Of a stretch of DNA of 64,000 nt, positions 56,930 to 64,000 are shown in pieces. The position numbers and the translations under genes are program-made. Position 1 is the first letter of the stretch; every line of letters begins with the position of its first letter. The notes beneath the pieces are model-generated. The model had not been told where the DNA came from, did no database searches, and worked only from the letters and a program-made list of their open reading frames with translations. This DNA comes from Darksidea phi (Eukaryota > Ascomycota > Dothideomycetes > Pleosporales > Lentitheciaceae), in NCBI GenBank assembly GCA_030770425.1, contig JASJFT010000029.1, positions 186,001-250,000 of the forward strand, given 5' to 3'.

Positions 56930-57703
56930 GGGGGTTTGCGTGTAGAGAGATAAGAATAATGGATAAAAAGAGATGGTTAGAAGGAGGGTGGGTAGCGTGA
57001 GAGAGATTTCGTCGCAGTTGAGATGCGACGGCTTTCTATGGGGTGAACTCCAGGCGACGCTTGGGCCTAGCACTACTAGATCTTTCGGCAGGTAGCCCGC
57101 CACTGCCCGCGAAGACACCGCGCGAAGTCTCGATAGAGAGAGAAGGCCGCCTTGGCAATCCCTGTCGTGAACACGATGCGATGGCACAGTTGGATTCCGC
57201 TGGGGTGGTGCTTGATCGGCCGGATGAAACCCCTATAAACAAAAGCCGCAAGTTGGTGGTGCCGTGCCGAAATGAAGCGCAAGGAGAAGTAGATGCTGCA
57301 TTGCGCATAGCACGCAGTATGTATCAGACTCGAGGAAGAGATATGCCGAGGCTTCGCGTGACGACAGCGGCGTATCATTAGCTAGCTAATCGGGCCTGCC
57401 GATCTGCTTCGCCCGACACGACCACGACTACGAGCACGATACGAGCGCGATACGACCCGCCTGCTGGATTGTCAAAGGCGGGATCTGGGATGCTGATTGC
57501 TACGGTGGACCCAGCACCGACAATCTTGACGTGTTTGCCAACGAGGAGTGGTGCGATCGGCTCCTCCACCATGTAGTTTGCTCGCGCCCTATGCATGTAC
57601 TCCATGATTGCTTGCCACCATGTAAAACTGGCGGCTCCGCCCGTGGAATGCTCGATTGCTTCCACCCAGACGCTTATTACTCCCAGCTGAAGGCGAACAC
57701 GGC
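56930..57703. promoter_or_regulatory. Divergent promoter region (permease / dehydrogenase)
   Basis: 774 bp separates the two starts. A minus-strand frame (57378-57605, listed separately) lies inside and may be a small gene. Purine/pyrimidine-rich leader sequence precedes the permease start (56930-57000). Confidence 0.4.
57378..57605 (-). CDS. Possible small ORF of 75 codons
   Basis: From the first ATG (57605) it encodes a protein with HVKIVGAGSTVAISIPDPAF, a hydrophobic beta-like segment that looks more protein-like than its shadow frames, and a Val-run (VLVVVVVSG). No family was recognised. It begins 99 bp before the dehydrogenase start, on the opposite strand. It could equally be non-coding. 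Confidence 0.25.
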   Translation of the reverse strand: MEYMHRARANYMVEEPIAPLLVGKHVKIVGAGSTVAISIPDPAFDNPAGGSYRARIVLVVVVVSGEADRQARLAS

Positions 57704-58785
57704 ATGCATCACGAGATTGTCGCTTTGGAGCGCATCCACCAGCCCCTCCCGGAAACCTTCAACTTCCCTCCTGGCATAACCTACAACCTTACAGTCCATG
57801 ATAGAACACCCACACGGGACCTCCTGCACGCACGCATTCGGCATGCGACTGTAATCATCGTCACCACCGTCAAACTCGATGCTGAAACTCTCTCTGCCGA
57901 CGTAACTCCGGCTCTTCGCCTCGTCGCCGTCATGGCGACGGGGACGGACCCTGTCGATCTAGAAGCATGCAAGAAGCGCGGGGTGCGGGTGACTAATGCC
58001 CCGGCGGCCAATCTCGATGTGGTTAGCGAGCATGCGATCGGTCTGTACTTCGCCGCGAGGAGGAGGACCGTCTTGATGGATGGGTTGACGCGGGAGGTGC
58101 CTAGTCAGTGGAAGAGAGACGGGAGCTTGAACCGGTACATGCGCTTTGCGGATGGGCAGCCGCCGCTGACGTGCAAGGACGAGATTATGGGCGTCGTCGG
58201 CTATGGCGGGCTGGGTACGTAATTCGTGGGCACCCTGGAGATGAGACTCAACAGATTCTAGGAAAGCGGATCGCGGCACTGGGACGTGCGTTAGGGATGG
58301 AAGTCCTTGTTGCCGCACGTAAAAACCCGCACACGCCCCTTTTGAACGACGTCCTCCCCACCGGGGAGCCCGAGGCTGGGCGCGTACCCTTCGATGAAGT
58401 GCTGCGCCGCTCCACAGTTCTCGTACTCTCCCTCCCTCGAAACCCGCAGACGCTCGGTCTTTTCTCCACCGCCGAATTCGCGCAAATGTCTCAATATGCC
58501 GTGCTAGTAAATATAGCTCGGGGTGGCATCGTAGACGAGGCGGCCGTGGTACAGGCGCTGAAAGACGGGCAGATCGCAGGCTATGGTACAGATGTCTATC
58601 AAGTGGAGCCGGCTGAAGGAGCAGAGGATAGTCCGCTACTGAGTGAAGAAGCAAAGGGCTTGAATGTAACACTGTCGCCGCATCTGGCGTGGTTCTCGCA
58701 GCGGACTTTGTCAAACCTGGGGAGAATACTAGGGGACACTGTGGAGGCATGGGCAAGTGGAAAAGAGATCAACGTCATCGTGTGA
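57704..58785 (+). CDS. D-2-hydroxyacid dehydrogenase (NAD(P)-dependent)
   Basis: Exons 57704-58214 and 58262-58785 (47-nt intron) join in phase to 344 residues. The fold is clear: a substrate domain with LRLVAVMATGTDPVDLEACK and VRVTNAPAANLDVVSEHAIG, then the NAD-binding motif VGYGGLGKRIAALGRALGM, which is split by the intron and has a Tyr-Gly-Gly variant of GxGxxG. The catalytic Arg is in NIARGGIVDEAAV, the Glu in DVYQVEPAEG, and the His in LSPHLAWFSQ. The enzyme reduces 2-keto acids such as hydroxypyruvate or glyoxylate to D-2-hydroxyacids. It is soluble and cytosolic, and diverges from the permease. A DUF-like fusion is not seen. Substrate cannot be fixed from sequence. Confidence 0.85.
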
Positions 58786-59937
58786 TACGGCAATAGTTGG
58801 GCCGACCACAACGAATAGGAAACACTCAGCTTTGTCTCAAGTCAATATTCAACACTAACAAGGGCTGGCAAGTCAAGCCTGGCTCCCATGGCCACATTAC
58901 GCGAGAATTCGTACGCTCAATGTGTGTTTTCAATGCTTGCTCTCTTCCTTCGCTGTGCGTTTGAACTCATCTTCCCCCTCATTTGCTTTCTTCTCGTCGC
59001 ATTTGTACATTACTAGCGACAACTCGAGTACAGACCCGAACCATTGAAGACGACGGATTCATATGCCGACGATTCGAACAGGGAAAGCACTCTCGATATG
59101 CAATGACGACTACGCTTCAACTTACCAGGGTTCCAGTTTGGCTCTCTTGGTCCGTATCTAACCGATTGACGATAATCACAATCACAACCGGCTCCAGACT
59201 CGCTGCCAACAAATCATTCGCGCTCACATTGCGCACAGCTTGCCGCGTAGTCCGCGACGAATCAATGCCGAAACTTATGAATAAACAAGATGCGTTACGG
59301 CACGAACGGCTTCGGATTCTCGTAACCAGCATTTTTCCGATTCGCGACCCACTGCAAGATATCGTGGACCGCACCATGCGCACAAGTTTTGCAATCGGAG
59401 GGTCGCCTGCTGTAACTACGCACGTGCGATCATCTCTGCTCAAAATGCGCGAGCATATAACCGTCCTCCAACACGTTGAAGGCAACTAGGGCAAAAAGCA
59501 GTCCTGCTTAACACCTACATCGCAATCGGCGTCACAAGGCATGCAAGTCGTGTCAAGGGTCATCTGCGGCGAGATGGCATGGTTTTGGGGATGATAGAAC
59601 GAAGTTATAAGGAGTAGGGTTAGGAGTACGTTCACGACTCCACGGGGTATTGGTCTCCAGGTTCCTAGCTGCATATCCATCTAAGCAAGGCAGACAAAGT
59701 TGTATCTACCTTGGTTAATATTTGCCATACCGTTTGCAATTAGAAAATTTGGTACACTGTGCCTGTCAACCATATTTCTCCATACAAAGACCATGGTCGC
59801 AGCCCACTCCTTGCTCAAATCTGAATGTTCATTTCCCTTATAATGGTATACGGGATCTCTCATCATCTCCGGCGGCAATCGCCTCCGAAACCACTATTCG
59901 GGGCAACCCTTTTGGACTACTCTACACAGAGATGTAG
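58786..59937. other. 1.15-kb region with only doubtful ORFs
   Basis: A plus-strand frame (58983-59489) and its minus-strand mirror (59117-59485) are both about 120-170 codons, with no domain and no clear preference, so neither is called. A minus-strand 64-codon frame (59486-59680) is listed separately. T-rich stretches suitable for 3' ends occur near 58850-58950. Confidence 0.3.
59486..59680 (-). CDS. Possible small secreted/membrane-anchored peptide
   Basis: ATG at 59680 opens 64 codons: a short basic start, one hydrophobic helix (GVVNVLLTLLLITSFY) and a Cys-rich end (CMPCDADCDVGVKQDC). The pattern of signal anchor plus cysteine tail is that of small secreted fungal proteins. No family and no further evidence. 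Confidence 0.25.
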   Translation of the reverse strand: MDMQLGTWRPIPRGVVNVLLTLLLITSFYHPQNHAISPQMTLDTTCMPCDADCDVGVKQDCFLP

Positions 59938-60631
59938 CCAACGCACAGCCGCCGTACTCAGCACGAAAGCACCCACACCCTTGTCCAAGACGTGACTTGG
60001 TACTTGCAATTCGTCTTATACATTGTCCTCTGCCTCCTCGCCAATTCCATGCTCGGTGAAGGCCAGAAGCATGGAGCAATTATACATTATGTGTTTTGCA
60101 TACCGGTACGTCTACAGGATTTCCTCGAGAATGAAACATGGTATGTGAACTAATGGAGGTGGTAGCTAGCCATCGTCCTCCTCCGCATGAGCACTTTATT
60201 CGTAGCAACATGCCTTAATCAGAATGCCGCAATCTCTAGCACCCCTACCTACTTGCATTATGCTATCGTGCCACTCTTCTACGCCGCTTTGTGCTGCATG
60301 GCCACTCTGACCATCAGCGATGCACCAGCACTCCTCTATACCTGGTTCCCTGGTATCCCTGTAAGCTCTCCCTCTCGCTACCTATGACTGGGCCCTCAAG
60401 TCCCTCTACCATCCAGCCTTGCATTTAACTGATACCACATAGCTAATGGCCTCCACCATCGCCGCTTTTGCCTTCGTCTACACCGGCAACCCCACACCTA
60501 CCTCCAACATCGCCTCTCACGGCAGCTTCCAACCACTGAACCGACGGCAAAGGCGGAAACAGGAGAAAGAGGCGCGGAAACGGGAGAAAGATAAGGTGAA
60601 TGGGACTGGGATCTACAAATGCAAGCGATAG
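59938..60631 (+). CDS. Membrane protein of unknown function (5' end unresolved)
   Basis: Exons join in phase at 60111 and 60360: VTWYLQFVLYIVLCLLANSM ... HYVFCIP joins LAIVLLRMSTLFVATCLNQN, and FPGIP joins LMASTIAAFAFVYTG. Three or four hydrophobic helices result, followed by a strongly basic end NRRQRRKQEKEARKREK. Conserved placement of helices across clean GT-AG introns supports a real gene. The N-terminus is not found: the frame enters from about 59938, where an acceptor-like TAG precedes it, and the first in-frame ATG is 60049. Helices plus a basic tail suggest an integral membrane protein of the ER or plasma membrane. No family recognised. Confidence 0.45.
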
Positions 60632-61792
60632 TACATATGGCTTTCGACATAGATCAGACGTACCGACACGAGAGGCAGTGTACAAGTGCACAGGCTCAGC
60701 CAGCAAGATATGATATGCGGAGCAGCATGAAGAGCGGGAGAAGTTGTCAAATTGTTATTTCGATAGAATTAGTCTCTCAGACTCCAAAATAAGTTTTTAA
60801 TGTTCTCTCTTTTTACCCACTTGTCTCGCTCTTCGACTTAGACTCCAACATTGCTCTATTATCAGAGAAGCTGAAGTTCTCAGAAAGCTTCGTCACCATC
60901 TTCATCGCACTGGGAGGAGAGAGCTGGCATGCTGGAGAGACTGGGGCGCAAAACTTGGAGAAGCACGAACCCCGGAAAGTGACAATTAGGGCGGAAGTAG
61001 TGCCGAGATCTGCTCGCCATTGCGGGTCGCGCCGTTGGTAGACCCGTGGGGTACCTCCGGTGCAGTGACCACCTCGGACATATAAGGTTCTGCGACGAAA
61101 ATTGTCTTATGCCTTGCCGGGGAAAAATTGAGGGGGAAGAGTTTCGACGGAGAAACATCGGTTGTTTCTGATTGCTTCATACAGGCTCTATTCTCGAAGG
61201 GTATTGTTTGATTTTTTGGGTGACCAGGGTAACCTTTCATCTTAAGTGTGGCAAGGGCCGCATAATAATCGAGTCTCGTATGGCCTCACCACTTTCAATT
61301 GCGTGCGCATATCATTTTGTGTTGTCGTCTGATGGCTCTGGTCATTTATGAGGCACCTGTCGGTACCAGTCGGTACCTGGTGAGACATGGTTCCGCTTTC
61401 GACTATGAGACTGAGGAACGCGCAAAGCTTTCTTGTCTTTTTGTCCTATCCGAATGAAACAGCATCCATGATTCATCCATGGTCTTCCGATTATGAAACG
61501 CAACGCTGGAGCTAAGCGAGCAATTCTTCGAAGACTTCCCGTCAGAGGAGACATCCTTTGGAAGCTTCACTCACGTTGGCTGTAGGATTATGACTGTCGG
61601 GACGATGCACTGCCTTTACTCACTGTGTATTTTCCGCTCAGCAAAGGTCTGTGCGATAGGTTTAATCTTCGATTGGTGTGCAATGTTCTGTGACGTCAGA
61701 GCGACGTCTGGCTGTACCATATCGGCAACCGTTTATAAGCGTAGGGATCAACTTAACACTCCCACAACCGATTTGAAACCAGCATCGCGAGA
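60632..61792. other. Intergenic region upstream of the SDR gene
   Basis: About 1.16 kb. A minus-strand frame at 60986-61240 (84 codons) reads KTIFVAEPYMSEVVTAPEV and might be a small exon, but no gene model could be closed. Upstream of the SDR are a CRE site (61691-61698) and a TATAA at 61734, making this a recognisable promoter. Confidence 0.4.
61691..61698. promoter_or_regulatory. CRE/ATF site and TATA element of the SDR gene
   Basis: The palindrome TGACGTCA lies 95 bp upstream of the SDR start codon, and a TATAA (in GTTTATAAGC at 61731-61740) lies about 55 bp upstream, a normal spacing for a fungal promoter. Control by an ATF/CREB-family bZIP factor is inferred. Confidence 0.5.
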
Positions 61793-62690
61793 ATGTCTTC
61801 AACTGTGGAGAATATCTCGAAGAACATCATCGTGTCCGGCGGCGCTCGAGGCATCGGTCGAGCCCTGGCTAGGTACTTTCTGGAAGCCGGTCATCGTGTC
61901 TACATCGTCGACATCTCAAAGGAGGAATTGGAGCACACCACCAAGACACACCTTAAGAAGTATTTTGACGCGGGAAAGGTCGACTCGGCGGTGTGCGACC
62001 TCCGAAATGTGAACGACATCCGCTCGAGGGTTTCCGAAGCGGCCAAATTCCTCGGCAACCATATCGATGTGCTTATAAACAATGCAAGTATAGCGTCTCC
62101 GTACTGGAAAGATGGCAAAACTATGGAAGATCTTGAAACCTTCGACGAGTGGAAGGCGTACATCGACACGAACCTTACAAGCGCATTCGCGATGAGCCAG
62201 GCTTGCATTCCCTTTATGAAGTCTCGTCAATTCGATACAGAGGATGGAGCGCACAAGTCCCAGGGCGCCGGCCCGTGCATTATTCACATCGGCTCGTTCA
62301 GGGCAGAGAAGTCCGACCCGAACCAGGAGGGCTATGCCGCGAGCAAAGCCGGTCAGCTCGGACTGATGCAGGCCATGTCGATCAGTCTTGGCCATCTGGG
62401 CATCCGAACGAATCTTGTGGCTCCAGGAAGAATTAAAGTTGCGCACGAGTGTAAAGAAGGAGATGAAAAAGGTCAGGACTGGGAGGGTCTTGTTAGCGAA
62501 AAGGATGTCGATGATCATCCCACCAATCGAGCCGGGCGACCCAAAGACATTGCCGATGCGTGTCTGTATCTAATTCAAGCTGGATTCGTCAATGGCGTAA
62601 GTCCCCTGTATCGTTGTTTTCACATCAAGCTAATATAGGCTATAGACAAGCATAACCGTCGACGGAGGAGCGTTGAGGAAGAAGAGTTAG
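61793..62690 (+). CDS. Short-chain dehydrogenase/reductase
   Basis: Exons 61793-62596 and 62646-62690 (49-nt intron) join in phase to 282 residues. Motifs in order: the cofactor-binding IIVSGGARGIGRALARYF, VYIVDISKEELE with an Asp that favours NAD(H), VCDLRNVNDI, the structural NNAS in VLINNASIAS, the catalytic Ser in IIHIGSF, and YAASKAGQLG with the Tyr-x3-Lys pair. A C-terminal VAPGRIKV and the terminal exon TSITVDGGALRKK complete the classical SDR fold. It is a soluble NAD-dependent reductase or dehydrogenase of unknown substrate, close to the glucose/ribitol class. The intron leaves only 14 residues in the last exon. It is followed by the AT-rich patch, so the gene sits beside degraded DNA. 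Confidence 0.85.
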
Positions 62691-62929
62691 ATATAAGTGG
62701 AGGAGAACTTCTAAATTGGAGTTAGGTCAGGCTTGCAAGAATGGAAACGCTACATTATGGAAATACAACAGTACCCAGAAGGGTGGGTGATGCTTTTGTT
62801 TGGTTCTCAGAACTTCCAATGGGTATTGTAGTTACCTTCGTGCTTCATCCAATGTGAGGAAATTATCTCGACCAGACGGGAGCCTGATAAACAGTATCGG
62901 GCAGGTGTTTCATAGCAATAAAGCATTCA
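62691..62929. other. 3' flank of the SDR gene
   Basis: Short non-coding region of normal composition that passes into the AT-rich patch near 62930. Nothing else seen. Confidence 0.3.
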
Positions 62930-63480
62930 CTACTATAACAGATATAATAAAACGAACAGCTATAAATTTGTTTTAAGTACATTTTCGATAACTTTTTATT
63001 ATTAGACCTCTTATTTCTATCCCTATACCCGTGTTACCCTTTTAAGTCGGGGGTATATCGATAGACTATATATCTATATAGAGGGTAGGATTAGATATAG
63101 CTATCAAACTTATAATAGGTACTAACGGACCGATACCAGATCCTCTTAGAATTCCTAGTCCTAGTAGTAGAGGTGGCTATAGTAGACTTTATAATAGATC
63201 CTAAGGAGATAGGTATACTAACTTATCGCTATCGCTATTGGTCTCCCAACTAGGCTCTACAATTTGGTAGTATATATCATTACTCGTGGCCTTAATATTC
63301 GATATTCGAAATATCACCTCGTCACTTACGATCGATAGTACTATATATAGCTCTATAGCTCTATTATCGTATATAAGGTGTAGATATAGTACCTCTACTG
63401 TGTACAAGCTCCTACTATATTTCGTGCGGATCATACAAAAGAGAGTCCTACTATGTAAATTCAAACCAAAAATATTCTTG
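62930..63480. repeat. TA-rich, RIP-like degraded sequence
   Basis: About 550 bp whose base composition changes abruptly on both sides. TA is by far the commonest dinucleotide (TATATA, CTATAG, GATAG recur), while CA and TG are scarce, which is what C-to-T mutation at CpA leaves on both strands. All frames are full of stops. This is the signature of repeat-induced point mutation acting on a transposable element or other repeat; the original element cannot be recognised. Confidence 0.65.
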
Positions 63481-63645
63481 AGCTTGTTTTGATTTAGGTT
63501 GTCGACCCAACGACGCCGCGGATGCCGTCAAACAGGAGCCGGCCTGGAGCACTTCCTTTGCCGTGTCCTTGCCTAAACCCACAATATCCAATTTACGGTA
63601 TATCCCTATCCAATCTATCTATCCCGCTGGCTTCCGATCGTTTCA

Positions 63646-64000
63646 TTACAAGGACACACTCGCAGCAACAGCAGCCATCGCGCCAAAGCCAGCTCCTATA
63701 CCCGCCCTCGGTGTCGGTATAGCACCGTCCGTCGAACTCGCCGTGGACGCCTTCCTCGCGATGACGCTCCGCACGATGCTGTTACCGATCCGAGACCTGC
63801 TGCTCCTTGAAGGCCCTCGCTCCACTCGGCAACGCGGTGTACCCCCAATCCGGTGCTCCGGTGATCGTCGTAGTGGCCGAATCATATGTGACTGCAGCGG
63901 GCATAATGCAGTTCTGGGCGGAGGCGACGAACTCCTTGATTTCGGAGCGCGCGGACGTGAGGGAGGATTGGTAGGGCTCGCTGAGGGGCTGACTTTGTGA
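63646..64000 (-). CDS. C-terminal end of a probable secreted/GPI-anchored protein (frame break)
   Basis: The minus strand enters at the right edge with QPLSEPYQSSLTSARSEIKE, then CIMPAAVTYDSATTTITGAP and WGYTALPSGARAFKEQQ, and meets a stop at about 63820. A second frame continues from about 63821 with TASSTDGAIPTPRAGIGAG and a hydrophobic end that stops at 63646. The tail (Ser/Thr-rich, then Gly/Ala hydrophobic) is that of a GPI-attachment signal. Joining the two frames needs either an intron of 31 nt, shorter than usual, or a single-base frameshift. It adjoins the RIP-like patch, so the gene may be decaying. Start and most of the gene lie outside the window. Confidence 0.5.
   Translation of the reverse strand, partial: HKVSPSASPTNPPSRPRAPKSRSSSPPPRTALCPLQSHMIRPLRRSPEHRIGGTPRCRVERGPSRSSRSRIGNSIVRSVIARKASTASSTDGAIPTPRAGIGAGFGAMAAVAASVSL

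Noticed and set aside
57959..58756. 265-codon minus-strand ORF opposite the dehydrogenase
   Set aside because: Exact antisense of a clear dehydrogenase; no protein-like motifs.
58983..59489. Plus-strand 168-codon ORF and its minus-strand mirror
   Set aside because: Both strands are open and neither has domain, signal or splice support; left uncalled.
51286..62690. A secondary-metabolite gene cluster (P450, permease, dehydrogenase, SDR)
   Set aside because: No backbone synthase, no pathway-specific regulator, and the genes have mixed orientation with ordinary spacing.
1..64000. tRNA, rRNA, CRISPR or intact transposase/reverse transcriptase genes
   Set aside because: Eye search for tRNA T-arm (GTTCRA) cores gave only isolated hits without pairing arms; no spaced repeats, and no intact mobile-element enzyme frame. 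A tRNAscan or TE search would be decisive.

Overview
This window is nuclear DNA of a filamentous ascomycete fungus (Pezizomycotina; Dothideomycetes is my best guess, but no single feature proves the class). The signs are genes split by short GT-AG introns (mostly 41-100 nt), a HET-domain heterokaryon-incompatibility gene, poly-glutamine regulators, fungal-type protein families (YLR108C-like BTB protein, WDR8, long-form tRNase Z, HRQ/DUF3445) and an extremely TA-rich patch that looks like repeat-induced point mutation (RIP). I saw no bacterial operons, tRNA or rRNA genes, CRISPR arrays or intact transposons.

Layout. 1-12 kb: the C-terminus of an OGFr-domain protein, a small complex I subunit (NDUFB4/B15 type), a glutathione S-transferase with a problem in its middle, a double-BTB protein, a small Gly/Pro-rich protein, an SMP-like plus C2 lipid-transfer-type protein and WDR8. 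12-24.5 kb: a 985-residue poly-Q protein of unknown function, a secretory cytochrome b561-type membrane protein, two small hypothetical genes, a gene-poor 2.2 kb, and a histidine phosphatase whose catalytic RHG motif sits in a 13-nt micro-exon. 24.7-37 kb: a mitochondrial PPR protein, a 3.4-kb gene-free upstream region, a bZIP regulator and tRNase Z. 37.7-40.5 kb: a decayed, multi-frame minus-strand coding block of unknown, possibly foreign (viral) origin; this is the most unusual part of the window. 40.6-50.4 kb: a HET protein, a secreted apple-like protein, an Hsp70-like ATPase with a long disordered N-terminal tail, and an HRQ-family protein. 51-64 kb: an accessory-looking stretch with a P450, a secreted protein, a GABA/choline-type permease divergent from a D-2-hydroxyacid dehydrogenase, small membrane or secreted candidates, an SDR, the RIP-like patch and a gene fragment running off the right edge.

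How the genes relate. The left and centre are mostly housekeeping: respiration, mitochondrial RNA handling (PPR protein, tRNase Z), membrane contact and spindle-pole functions, and regulation. Several pairs share short divergent promoters: NDUFB4/GST, histidine phosphatase/PPR protein, and permease/dehydrogenase. The right third holds uptake, redox and secreted functions but no polyketide, peptide or terpene backbone enzyme, so I do not call it a biosynthetic cluster. Exon joins were worked out by hand from splice sites, reading phase and recalled family conservation; none was checked against transcripts or databases.
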